Positions 53,292 to 62,071 of a stretch of DNA of 64,000 nucleotides are shown piece by piece. Below the pieces are notes generated by a model, which saw nothing but the letters and a program-made list of their open reading frames with translations, did no database searches and was not told the origin of the DNA. The DNA is from Flagellimonas okinawensis (GTDB lineage Bacteria > Bacteroidota > Bacteroidia > Flavobacteriales > Flavobacteriaceae). The stretch lies in contig NZ_JARFVA010000007.1 of NCBI RefSeq assembly GCF_029194005.1, positions 1-64,000 of the forward strand, given 5' to 3'. The stretch's first letter is position 1. Each line of letters opens with the position of its first letter. Both the position numbers and the translations under genes were made by a program.

Positions 53292-55630
53292 AGGGCATCC
53301 TTCTTTTTAAGTGATACGAAAATCAGCAGGTAAAAAAGCATGCTGAGAATGGCGATGGCCAGAAGGTTCCTATCAAACCCATCAAAGAGACTTCCTATCA
53401 ATTTTCCTTGGTCCACCAGTTTTTCATTATAAAGGTCCAATATTCGAAGGGCTGAGGAAGGGGCATCCCGTACCCCGTTGGCAGGAGGGGGCAGTGCCAC
53501 TGTAGCAATTACGGATTGTGTGGTATCGACAGTGCCTTCCAAATTCGGGGATGCCCCGTCCTGTACCCGTGCCAATCCCTCGGTGCCCCATCTTCCCAAA
53601 GTGAAAAAGCTCAACAGTTCCACAAGGATATTGTTTATTTTGGTCATTACCCCTGCCAACATAATCTGTGGCATCAATGCAATGGGCACCACTGTCATCA
53701 CCTTTTCAGTATTGTTGAAGGTCGCTGAGAGCCAAAGCCCTATGAGTGACGCCGAAACGGAGATATAGAACATGAATGCCGCGCTTCCCCAAAACGAGCG
53801 AAGGAATATCTCTTCAAAGTCGGGGTGGGAGTTCCACTTAAAGTTAACATACACAATGCCCACAAAAATTAGGGTCTGAATCAGTGCGATGAGCGCAAGA
53901 ACCGCCCATTTGGAAAGAATATATGTATTGATGGCCAAATTGAACATGCGCTCCCTTTTGTAAATGGGAAGTTCCCCGACAATTTCCTTGGCGGCATTAC
54001 TGACTCCGAACCAAATCCCTGAAATGGCCATCAAGAAAAGAACCCCTATCTGGAACTTGTCAAAGACCAAACAAACAAGCCCACCTATAATAACAGGTTG
54101 TGCCAAGAGAAGTCCGAGGTTCCCCCTGTCGTTGACCTTGATTCTGAAATACCTGGAAATCAACCAAAACAATTGCAGCCAATGGGAGTCTTTCCGCTCT
54201 TTTTTGATTTCCTGGTTAATCGTCCTAGGCACACTTTGCTTGGGCGGTTTTTGATAAAACTTACCAACCACCTCGAAATCGCTCATTTTGCTGTAAACCT
54301 CTACAATATTGCCCACTTCAAAATGGGCTGTCAATAAATCCGCTGATCCTTTAAAGACCAAATGCCCCTGTACTCCCAGAAATATGACCTCATCCACATA
54401 ACTGAGGTCTTCTGGTTTGTGGGTGACCATGACTATAGTAGTCCCATTGTGTGCCAATTCTTTTAAGCTGGTCAAGAAACCCTCTATAGTTTCAGGATCC
54501 AGTGGAGAGGTGGGTTCATCCAAAAAGAGGATGGTAGGTTCGGTCAAAAGTTCCACGGCAATGGAGACACGCTTGCGTTGACCGCCAGATAGACTACCTA
54601 CTTTTATAGTCCGAATATCTTTCTCTTTGTCTTGGTCCAGATTTAGATCGGAGATGACCTTGTCTATTCTTTCATTGATTTCTTCATTGGTCGTATCATC
54701 CGGTAAACGCAATTTGGCGGCATAGAACAAGGTCTTGTAAACGGTCAGTTCCCTATGGACAATATCATCCTGTGGTACGTATCCTATCTTTTTTTTGATT
54801 AAGCCAAAATTTTCTGCCAGCGAAAGTCCATGAATCAGTACTTCCCCAGAAGTGGCGGGATTCTCCCCATTGAGACATTTTAATAAAGTTGATTTTCCGC
54901 AACCTGAGGGACCCATCAATGCCACGAACTTGGATTGATGGATATCCAGTGACATATCTTGGAGTCCGATTTTGTTGTTCGGGTATTTTTTTTGGATGGC
55001 ACGGGCCATAATGGCACTTTTGATTTTTCTTAGGTCTCTGGGACCATTACCAAGTGTTATGCTGTAAAAGGATATGGTGATAGTATCACTGTCGTTCAGC
55101 TTTGTCTTGGTCTTTACTTCTTTTCCGTTTAGATAGGTCTTATTGGTGGATCCTAGGTCCTCAACCCAAAAACTTCCCTGGGAATATGACAGCAGGGCAT
55201 GTTCACGGGTCACCGTAGGGTCTTCCAAAACAAGGTCATTACTTTTTTGGCGTCCAACTTTTAAAACCCCTTTCGCCATTATTTTTTGTTTGAAATCGGA
55301 TGGACCTTGTCTTTCAATTTCTTCTTGTTCCTTTTTTTGGGTAGGTTTTTCAGTGGAAAGGTAAAAGGTTAAAGAAGCGATATTGACCATATCCCCTGGT
55401 TTCAAACTTGACCAAACATTGGGCTGCAAGCGTTTTTCGTTCACCTTGGTACCATTGGCACTCTCCAAGTCGATGATAAAGACCCCTTCTGATCTTCTTT
55501 CAATTTGGGCATGCTCCCGGGAGACCCTTCCACCGTCCACTTCAATCTCCGCACCGTGTCCATTTCTTCCAATGGTCAGCTTTTTCCCCGGCTCAAGGGG
55601 TATCGACCGCGTATTGTAAATTAAATACAT
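53288..55630 (-). CDS. double-FHA ABC transporter (ABCG-like half-transporter)
   Basis: 780 aa. FHA domain 1 (about 18-72) has GRNG, SREH and SANGTKVN; FHA domain 2 (about 122-175) has GRQK, TREH and STNKTYLNG. The ABC domain (about 205-440) has Walker A GPSGCGKST (240-248), signature LSGGQRKRV (347-355) and Walker B ILFLDEPTS (367-375). The membrane domain (about 490-780) has six helices of ABC2 type, ending VSLKKKDAL. FHA domains bind phospho-threonine, so the transporter may be switched by the kinase and phosphatase of the same cassette. It follows the M48 gene by 5 bp. As a half-transporter it would dimerise. The substrate is unknown. Confidence 0.94.
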   Translation of the reverse strand: MYLIYNTRSIPLEPGKKLTIGRNGHGAEIEVDGGRVSREHAQIERRSEGVFIIDLESANGTKVNEKRLQPNVWSSLKPGDMVNIASLTFYLSTEKPTQKKEQEEIERQGPSDFKQKIMAKGVLKVGRQKSNDLVLEDPTVTREHALLSYSQGSFWVEDLGSTNKTYLNGKEVKTKTKLNDSDTITISFYSITLGNGPRDLRKIKSAIMARAIQKKYPNNKIGLQDMSLDIHQSKFVALMGPSGCGKSTLLKCLNGENPATSGEVLIHGLSLAENFGLIKKKIGYVPQDDIVHRELTVYKTLFYAAKLRLPDDTTNEEINERIDKVISDLNLDQDKEKDIRTIKVGSLSGGQRKRVSIAVELLTEPTILFLDEPTSPLDPETIEGFLTSLKELAHNGTTIVMVTHKPEDLSYVDEVIFLGVQGHLVFKGSADLLTAHFEVGNIVEVYSKMSDFEVVGKFYQKPPKQSVPRTINQEIKKERKDSHWLQLFWLISRYFRIKVNDRGNLGLLLAQPVIIGGLVCLVFDKFQIGVLFLMAISGIWFGVSNAAKEIVGELPIYKRERMFNLAINTYILSKWAVLALIALIQTLIFVGIVYVNFKWNSHPDFEEIFLRSFWGSAAFMFYISVSASLIGLWLSATFNNTEKVMTVVPIALMPQIMLAGVMTKINNILVELLSFFTLGRWGTEGLARVQDGASPNLEGTVDTTQSVIATVALPPPANGVRDAPSSALRILDLYNEKLVDQGKLIGSLFDGFDRNLLAIAILSMLFYLLIFVSLKKKDAL

Positions 55631-55635
55631 CTCTT

Positions 55636-56472
55636 TTATCTATTGTTGTCTATGTAGGAGTGTATGCAGTTCTTTCTATGTTCTGCAAAGGGGTGTGTCG
55701 AAGTAAGCTTTCTTAGCAAATCCTGTTTTTCATATCGCTCCAATTTTTTGAAGAAATCCGCAAACCGGTTCACATCGTAACCTGCGGCCTTGGCAAGCTC
55801 AAAGCCGACTTTGTCGGCCTCATATTCGTCAATTTGATCAAAGGGCGGGGCCAGTGTTTTGTTGATTTTACTAGCTATTTCCGCAAAACCTTCCATTCGG
55901 GTCATATCCCCTAGATCAGTGGAGAGTGTGAGCTTGGTCACTTTACGCTGGGTGTGCAATCGGTCCTCATGGGCAACCTCATGACCAATGATGAAGGCCA
56001 GTTCGTCATAGGAATCCACAAAGTCCAATAGTCCGGTAGTGATATAGAGATAGCCACCAAGAGTGGCGAAAGCATTGATTTCATCCGATTTAAGTATGCT
56101 CAATTTGTAGTTTATCCCTTTACGGGAAACGTTCTTTGAGATTTTTTGTAGGATTTCCTCGACCTTTTCCTTGGCAAAATGGGTGTTGTCCAATTGGCCC
56201 AACAAGACGTATCGGCTGTAAATTTCCCTGCCGATGGAGCTTTTGGAATTACTGCTGATATAGAGTGCAAAATCAAGCCAATTGTTCTCCGCCTGTTTCA
56301 ATAGAAAGGCGGGGCCATCAAATGCATGGCCACAGTTGTTCAACAAGGCTGCATCTTCAACTTTGGAGGTGTAGACGGCTATGGCCTCGTCAAGTTTATC
56401 CAAGGGCAGTTCCTGTGCACCGGACCATTTAAAAAGGAGAATGACTAGAAGAGTGGAAAAGGTTGGTTTCAT
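55636..56472 (-). CDS. M48-family metallopeptidase, exported
   Basis: 278 aa from ATG 56472, with a signal peptide ending near WSGAQ. The zinc motif is HEVAH (164-168), and the third ligand is the Glu in DEYEADKVG. The region TLGGYLYITTGLLDFVDSYDELAF precedes it, as in BepA/YfgC-type peptidases of the periplasm. It probably degrades or trims envelope proteins. It is placed just before the FHA transporter, and might also act on the anti-sigma factor, which is only an inference. Confidence 0.9.
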   Translation of the reverse strand: MKPTFSTLLVILLFKWSGAQELPLDKLDEAIAVYTSKVEDAALLNNCGHAFDGPAFLLKQAENNWLDFALYISSNSKSSIGREIYSRYVLLGQLDNTHFAKEKVEEILQKISKNVSRKGINYKLSILKSDEINAFATLGGYLYITTGLLDFVDSYDELAFIIGHEVAHEDRLHTQRKVTKLTLSTDLGDMTRMEGFAEIASKINKTLAPPFDQIDEYEADKVGFELAKAAGYDVNRFADFFKKLERYEKQDLLRKLTSTHPFAEHRKNCIHSYIDNNR

Positions 56473-56532
56473 CTTGTTTTTATGGTATATAACCAAATGT
56501 AGCAAATGTCATCTTTTAAGTGGAAAATTTCC

Positions 56533-58056
56533 CTATAAATCTTTGCTACAGACACTTGACAACCACTGCTTGGTCACTTTGGATTCCTCCTCCGAAGGTC
56601 TTCTGTTGCCTTTGCCCAAGCACTGTACCAATATGCGGAACTTTGGACTTATCTCGATTGTAATGGCCCTGTTTCCATTCTTTTTCAGGGAGAAAATTGC
56701 CGAAGTGCCCGAGGCGCACCTTCCTGCATAGGTTCCCACACAATGGCGCATAATCCGTCCTTCTTCATACAATTGTTTGCCGTTGGTCAGTTCCACAAAA
56801 TCCCATATATTGTCCTTCCCGTCCGTAAAGGTCCAATCCCAATAATGCCCCTCCCATTGGTATCCTACCCATGAGGGCAAGTATCGGGAGGCCAAATATT
56901 CCTCGCTGGCCGCGAGCACGTTGTTCACCGTCCTCCCTTTCCATGTAAATTCCGCTTCATTACCATTACGAGTCGCTTCAGTATATCGATGAAGAGCCCA
57001 ATCAATTATTAGGTTGCTTTCCTCGTCGCTTATTGACTCTCGGTTCCTAATCAACCATACCACCGTGTTTTTCCAAAATCTGCGATAAGCCTCATCGGAC
57101 GTCCGTTCCGTCGGGTCAATCACCAGTGAACGACTGTACATAATGCGCATGAAGTCCTGTTGGTTCCCTCCCAACCTTCGTATTTCTGCATAGAGACATG
57201 ATTCCATGGGGTAATCGGTGTTGGGTGCGTCTTTAAGAAAGTGCTGGAATTTATTGGAAATATTCCATCCAAAGTATTCTGACGCGTTCTTAAGACTTCC
57301 ACCTTGTCCAATAATCAAGTGCCAGCATATCCACTTGAAGGGAATGTAATTTCTTTCAAAGCCACCATTGGTATTTGGGAACCATTGTTTATTGAGAAAA
57401 CTGGGTACATCGTATGCTGTGAAAAGGTGATCAAGGATGTGTTTTCCGCTTTCCGGTGTCCAAGATTCGGGACCTCTCAACCAAAAAGGGGACAACAAAC
57501 TGCACCACTTTGCAATAAACTCCCCATGTTCTTGGCCTACCGCCTTTCTGATTATTTCAATATTTGATAGATCACCAATCGCTTTTCGTAGGCATTCCAC
57601 GGTCTTGTCCATAGTGTCTGGTAGATTATTCAAATCCTTAAAATAGGAGTGCAGTCTTTCCTCGATTTGGTTTCCCGGCACCAAGGTCTTTTGAAGTTTT
57701 TGTAGACTTGAATCCCAAGGCAGCTTATCGCCGACATTTAACTTCTGAACCGTCCTTTCCCGGCTGATGACCTTCTCGTACACCCTTTGATAATTGTATT
57801 CGCAGATATCCTCTTGGCTTCCCATTCCAATGTCGCTATAATAGCAATCAACACAACAGTGGAAACCGGGAATATAACCATTCAAAGCGGCCAAAGGGTC
57901 CCTTAGGTTGTTCCAGTACATATCATGGACATGGCCTCCAGATTTGTCTAAATGGTATTGTTCCAGTTCTTCCTCCAAAGAAGTCTGGGAATTCTTCAAT
58001 CCATAAAATCGTTGCCAACGCCAGTTGTGGGGTTTTTTGTAAAACTTACGGCCCAT
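56533..58056 (-). CDS. PcfJ-like protein
   Basis: 507 aa, the first gene of the cassette. The C-terminal 90 residues are the PcfJ-like core (VELTNGKQLYEEGRIMRHCVGTYAGRCASGTSAIFSL, then AITIEISP and QCLGKGNRRPSEEE). The N-terminal 400 residues are unlike anything I know: rich in Trp and aromatic residues, with two Cys pairs near 67-71 (FHCCVDCYY). The family name comes from an enterococcal plasmid gene of unknown function, so it does not show a role in conjugation. It lies 60 bp before the M48 start on the same strand. Confidence 0.75.
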   Translation of the reverse strand: MGRKFYKKPHNWRWQRFYGLKNSQTSLEEELEQYHLDKSGGHVHDMYWNNLRDPLAALNGYIPGFHCCVDCYYSDIGMGSQEDICEYNYQRVYEKVISRERTVQKLNVGDKLPWDSSLQKLQKTLVPGNQIEERLHSYFKDLNNLPDTMDKTVECLRKAIGDLSNIEIIRKAVGQEHGEFIAKWCSLLSPFWLRGPESWTPESGKHILDHLFTAYDVPSFLNKQWFPNTNGGFERNYIPFKWICWHLIIGQGGSLKNASEYFGWNISNKFQHFLKDAPNTDYPMESCLYAEIRRLGGNQQDFMRIMYSRSLVIDPTERTSDEAYRRFWKNTVVWLIRNRESISDEESNLIIDWALHRYTEATRNGNEAEFTWKGRTVNNVLAASEEYLASRYLPSWVGYQWEGHYWDWTFTDGKDNIWDFVELTNGKQLYEEGRIMRHCVGTYAGRCASGTSAIFSLKKNGNRAITIEISPKFRILVQCLGKGNRRPSEEESKVTKQWLSSVCSKDL

Positions 58057-58406
58057 TTTAGAATGCTTTTGATTAACCTCTAGTAGTATATAACTAAATT
58101 AATGTAATGTCATCATTAAAGTTTGTTTGGAAGCAGATTGAACGAAATTTATTGGTTTGACAGTATTCTTAATGGTATTTTAAATCCAGTGTTTAAAGGG
58201 ATGATTTATTTTGTTTATTTTCATTGATTTACACGTTTTTATTGATATTCGTGAGTATCATAAAATAGATCGAATTTTAGAATGGTTTTTTCCAAAAAAT
58301 GTTTGGCTTTCTGTTTGATGTATTAAAAAAGGAAACTTCCGAACACCAAAATCTACCTTTTTTAAAGCACCCGTATTCAAATTCCCACTAGTCTTATTGT
58401 TGATAA
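58057..58406. other. AT-rich region upstream of the cassette
   Basis: About 350 bp. It should hold the cassette promoter; on the minus strand there is only a weak match (TAATTTAG, around 58095-58103), which would fit use of an alternative sigma factor. No gene seen. Confidence 0.45.
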
Positions 58407-58850
58407 CTGGTCGATGGGCAAGACCTTGGGGACTACAGAAACCATAATTCCCGCTTGGAAGATGGCGGTAAGGTCGAAGGATATCACGGACAGGCTTATT
58501 TTCCATTCCGATAGGGGCTCGCAATATTCCAATTACGAGTTTACCGATATCCTAAAAGAACATAATGGTACAGTGGTACAGTCAATGAGCAGAAAAGGGA
58601 TTGCTGGGACAATGCAGTGGCGGAATCTTTCTTTAAGAGCTTGAAGGTCGAATGGGTGTACCATCAAAATTATGGCTTCAGGTCCGAAGCGGAACTATCG
58701 ATACTCCAGTGGATAGAGATCTGGTACAATAGAAGGAGGATACACTCGACATTGGACTATAAAACCATAGAGGAATTTGAAAACGAAATGTATAACCAAA
58801 AATCAGCGGCATGACTCTTATCTGTTGTCCACTTTTTTGTTGCAAGTCCA
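58407..58850 (+). mobile_element. IS3-type insertion sequence remnant
   Basis: Holds the C-terminal part of an rve-type transposase: WSMGKTLGTTETIIPAWKMA, IFHSDRGSQYSNYEF, then a frameshift (one base lost near 58598-58605, where KGNCWDNAVAESFF is expected), then SFFKSLKVEWVYHQNYGFRS and EFENEM up to 58814. The right end TTGTTGCAAGTCCA closes at 58850. The 5' two thirds, including orfA, are gone. It is inserted in the integrase gene that follows. Confidence 0.85.
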
Positions 58851-59144
58851 TTTTCTTTATAAGCTGTAAAATGGATAAAAAATTAAGCTCGTCCTTTTCG
58901 TTCAGCTCATTAATTATATCGACCCCTCTGGTCTTTTCTTTTAAGAGTTGATATTTAGCTTACTAAATGATGAAGTGCCTTTGAATGCTCTTTTTAATTT
59001 CTCATTTTTATTATCCCAAAATTCCTTTTTTATAGATTGACCTAGGCTTATGGAAGTTGTTTTTCGAAAATGAGTTAATCGTAAAATAATAGCATCTTTT
59101 TTCTTCCTATGCGTATCTAAAGAAAGTTTTATATTGGTATTCAT
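58851..59144 (-). pseudogene. broken integrase of the island
   Basis: The minus-strand ATG at 59144 begins NTNIKLSLDTHRKKKDAIIL, then FRKTTSISLGQSIKKEFWDNKNEK, the arm-binding domain of a tyrosine recombinase. A stop follows after about 67 codons; one frameshift later the reading continues LLKEKTRGVDIINELNEKD and LSILQLIKKM until the insertion sequence cuts it at 58850. The catalytic domain is absent. A -10-like TACCTTTG precedes it. It is likely the recombinase that once moved the 41.7-59.2 kb island. Confidence 0.75.
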
Positions 59145-59164
59145 CCTAATCAAAGGTAAAAAAA

Positions 59165-59177
59165 TTTGCACGCAAAT
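59165..59177 (-). repeat. TTTGCACGCAAAT site before the broken integrase
   Basis: One copy of the motif that is tandemly repeated at 41801-41822, placed 21 bp upstream of the integrase start codon. Confidence 0.5.
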
Positions 59178-59490
59178 AGCTGATTTTATTTGAACTTAAA
59201 TGAACTCAAAATCAAGTAACATACTGATAAACAAATTTATATGAATTTATTTGGACTGATTTGGTATGGTAATCCTCTTGCTGGCAGGCAGCAACTGTTC
59301 GGCAACACAATTTTCCCAACCTCCATCGCGTGAGGGATTGCAGTGAAAAGCCCTGAATCCTTGCCATCAGGCCTTGCAACGGAAAGCCCGGTCCCTAGGG
59401 ACACGCCCAAGAAACAACTAAAGTATTATGGCCCGCTGTCAGGGTTAGGCCTAATAAGCATTGATATTCAATGCCCTACCACCCCTTGTT
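59178..59490. other. intergenic region beyond the island
   Basis: About 310 bp without a gene. The second half is GC-richer, with phrases such as AACGGAAAGCCCGGTCC that recall non-coding parts of Bacteroidota conjugative elements. Confidence 0.4.
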
Positions 59491-61176
59491 TTATTTTGTC
59501 CTTAACCGCTCCATAAAGAACATCGGGGTAATGCCCACCCGGGATTTAAAGGCCTTGATAAAGGTGCGTTCACTATTGAAGCCCGCTTCCCCGGCAAGGG
59601 AACGATTGCTATAACGGGCCAGCTTTTGATCTATTTTCATTTGTTCAATGATATGGTCCACCCTAAGATCATTGATGTATTCTGTTACCCGTTTTCCCTT
59701 ATAGTGGGTAATGATCTGGGACAGGTACTTTCCGTTCACTTCGACCAGGACCGCCAGTTTACCCGCGGACATTTTGGGGTCGAGAAAATCCCGACGGACT
59801 TCAAAACGTTCCAGACGGACCAATACGGCATCTATCTTCTCCCGGGATATATCCAAAGGATGTGATGGAACACTATGGATTTTTTCCGGCTTACGGGCAG
59901 GTGGGTTTTCCCCGGCAAGGATGGCCTCAAACCTTTTTTGGTACAGCTTTCGGGTACGTCGGTAGTGCCAAGCCAACCAAAGCATCAGGATGGACAATAG
60001 TACCACTACCCCAACACCGATGTTTTTCTGTCTCTCCCTGACGCTTAACATCCCGAGAATGTGTTGTTTTTCCCGTTGGATACTTTTTAGGTCATAACCA
60101 TGCTTGACCCTATCATCCAGGTATTGGTGCTGTTCCCGTAAAAAATCAATGGCCGAAATATGCCTGTTCAGATAGGCCAACTGAAGATCAGGTCTATCTT
60201 GGGCTCCGTAGTATTCCGCTAGGTAACTAAAGGCTCCCAGCAGTTCAGCCTTGATATAGTTCCGCTCCATAAAGACCGTATCCACCTGCTTAAAATATCT
60301 CACCGCCCTTTCCCGTTGTCCCGATGCCCAATGGCAGCGTCCCAAGTAAAACCCGGTCAATACCTCATTGGCAAAATCGTTGCCCTTGTACCGTATCAAC
60401 TGTAGACCGCTGTCCAGATACTTTATCGCCATGGGATAGTCGCCCTGAAGGGCATAATTGATGCCCTCGGACTGTACAAAATACCTGTCCAAGCTGTGAA
60501 ATTCCAGCCGTTGCCCCTCTTCCATCCCCAAGGTATTGACCTTACGGCTCAGGCCATAATTTTCCATCTGCTGGTGACAACGCCCGAGGAGCAACAGGGA
60601 ATTGAGGTAACCGGGCACACTGTGCTCCTTAAAATACCCTAGTCCCTTGTTGAGCAAAACGACCGCCTCATCATAATGCTCGGTGTAGTATTTGACCAGG
60701 GCGATATTGTACTGAAGCTTATGGTGCAGGTAGGCATCATCGATACGGGCCAGGTACTCATCGGCCAAGAGGTAATTCTCCAAGGCCCGTTTGTACTCTT
60801 TTTCGCTGTAGAACACAATTCCCTTGGTGAGATAAGTGGAGCCGATCAAGGCAGTGTCCATGACGGATTTGGCGGTGGAAACCATACTGTCCGCATACGC
60901 GAGCCTGGCCTTGCCAGAAGAACGGTGAAGGTAGTTTTTATAGCCTTGCACCCACTGGGTGGCATTGTTTTCTTTCTTGGCCTTCTCCAGATAGGCCTTC
61001 AGATAACTACCGCGGGCTATAGTATCCTTCCCTGAGCTTCTGATCCGTTCAAACAGCACATAATATTCCAGTCCCAATAGGGAATCGACCTGTCCCGTAG
61101 GATCTTGGGCCCATAGGGTGCCCATGCCCATGAGGAACAGGGAAACGATCAGTTTTCCAATCATCGGTTGCTGCAT
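59491..61176 (-). CDS. TPR-containing membrane regulator with AraC-type DNA-binding domain
   Basis: 561 aa from ATG 61176. A signal or anchor segment (MIGKLIVSLFLMGMGTLWAQ) is followed by about 350 residues of TPR-like helices (YLTKGIVFYSEKEYKRALENYL, LLLGRCHQQMENYG), one membrane helix at about 390-412 (IGVGVVVLLSILMLWLAW), a linker, and a C-terminal AraC helix-turn-helix domain (KLAVLVEVNGKYLSQIITHYKG, LAGEAGFNSERTFIKAFKSRVGITPMFF). Such proteins sense something in the periplasm and act on DNA at the membrane. It is divergent from the small genes at 61515. Confidence 0.87.
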   Translation of the reverse strand: MQQPMIGKLIVSLFLMGMGTLWAQDPTGQVDSLLGLEYYVLFERIRSSGKDTIARGSYLKAYLEKAKKENNATQWVQGYKNYLHRSSGKARLAYADSMVSTAKSVMDTALIGSTYLTKGIVFYSEKEYKRALENYLLADEYLARIDDAYLHHKLQYNIALVKYYTEHYDEAVVLLNKGLGYFKEHSVPGYLNSLLLLGRCHQQMENYGLSRKVNTLGMEEGQRLEFHSLDRYFVQSEGINYALQGDYPMAIKYLDSGLQLIRYKGNDFANEVLTGFYLGRCHWASGQRERAVRYFKQVDTVFMERNYIKAELLGAFSYLAEYYGAQDRPDLQLAYLNRHISAIDFLREQHQYLDDRVKHGYDLKSIQREKQHILGMLSVRERQKNIGVGVVVLLSILMLWLAWHYRRTRKLYQKRFEAILAGENPPARKPEKIHSVPSHPLDISREKIDAVLVRLERFEVRRDFLDPKMSAGKLAVLVEVNGKYLSQIITHYKGKRVTEYINDLRVDHIIEQMKIDQKLARYSNRSLAGEAGFNSERTFIKAFKSRVGITPMFFMERLRTK

Positions 61177-61514
61177 GGCAATAAAAATATACGGGGGAAC
61201 CATCCTACTGCCATCCTTTTGGTACCTACTGCTCTTTACCAGTATGAAAAATGAAAGCGGGATTTCCCTAAGATACTATAAAACGTACGTTTTTACTTAC
61301 ATACTTGTTAAAAATCCACCATGACGATTTCAGGAAAACCATCTGCCCTTTTCGGGAAATCACCGAACAAGCCCTTGCACGGATACCCGAATCACCCCTA
61401 GTTTTACATCGAATTCAATCCTTAAGGCTTCCGTACCATCGGCGGTCAACAAGGTTCAGATTACCCGGGTGAGCATGGACCGATTCAAATATTGGTCAAT
61501 TAAAATCCATTACA
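61177..61514. promoter_or_regulatory. divergent promoter region
   Basis: About 340 bp between the TPR-AraC gene and the small lipoprotein gene. No consensus TTG-N19-TAnnTTTG pair is obvious. The palindrome ACCCGGGT lies near 61465. Confidence 0.4.
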
Positions 61515-61811
61515 ATGAAACATTCCATTTACACCTTTGCACTAGCCATGGCAACACTTGTGGCCTGCACGCCCGATACCCTTTATGACGACTATCCACT
61601 AGGGGATAGCCTCGCCTCACCATCAAAACAACAGTTGCCACTGCAACCAATGGCCCATGACACCGACCCCGTCATCGAAGATGAGGACTGGGACCTGTCG
61701 ATCCCCAACGCAGTTGGGAACCCACAGGTTCTCATACGACAACGGACCAATCTCGATTTCGATTCCATTGCTCCCATGCCAGAGGCCGAACCCTTTAGCC
61801 TGGAAAACTGA
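61515..61811 (+). CDS. small lipoprotein of unknown function
   Basis: 98 aa. Signal with lipobox (MATLVACTPDTLYDDYPLG). The mature part is acidic and low in structure (DPVIEDEDWDLSIPNA, EAEPFSLEN). I recognise no family. The stop overlaps the next ATG by one base. Confidence 0.6.
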   Translation: MKHSIYTFALAMATLVACTPDTLYDDYPLGDSLASPSKQQLPLQPMAHDTDPVIEDEDWDLSIPNAVGNPQVLIRQRTNLDFDSIAPMPEAEPFSLEN

Positions 61812-62071
61812 TGGAATCCCGTGACCGTGCACAACGAAAATGGCAGCTCCTTTGGCCCGTGACCCTAATGGCCATCAACCTCTGTGCCATTTGGATTGTC
61901 ATTAAGCTGTTCGGTTACGATCAACTGGTGGATCATTTTAATCCGGAAGGTATCACAAGACGTGTTCATCCCGGAAAACCGGCCCTGCTCTTGTTCATCA
62001 GTGTGCTGTGCAACCTATTCCTAACGCTCAGCACATTGTTTTCAAAGCTCATGGATATCGGAGAACGCTGA
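61811..62071 (+). CDS. small membrane protein of unknown function
   Basis: 86 aa. Two hydrophobic helices (LLWPVTLMAINLCAIWIVIKLFG and ALLLFISVLCNLFLTLSTLF are the cores) joined by a basic loop (GITRRVHPGKP). Start and stop codons are shared with the preceding lipoprotein gene (TGATG), so the two are coupled. The 3' end overlaps the AraC frame by 64 bp. Confidence 0.6.
   Translation: MESRDRAQRKWQLLWPVTLMAINLCAIWIVIKLFGYDQLVDHFNPEGITRRVHPGKPALLLFISVLCNLFLTLSTLFSKLMDIGER

Larger units (their letters stand above)
41700..59180. mobile_element. genomic island carrying the phospho-signalling cassette
   Basis: Bounds: tRNA 3'-half, terminator and tandem GCACGCAA repeat on the left; broken tyrosine recombinase with the same motif on the right. 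Between them are decayed genes, an HD hydrolase and the 12-gene cassette. No complete recombinase remains, so the island is fixed in place. Confidence 0.5.

Noticed and set aside
43536..58056. Type VI secretion system or TerY-P triad
   Set aside because: No sheath, tube, spike, baseplate or ClpV gene and no vWA protein are present.
56533..58056. Conjugation gene because of the PcfJ name
   Set aside because: The family is named after a plasmid locus but has no shown transfer role, and the surrounding genes are for signalling.
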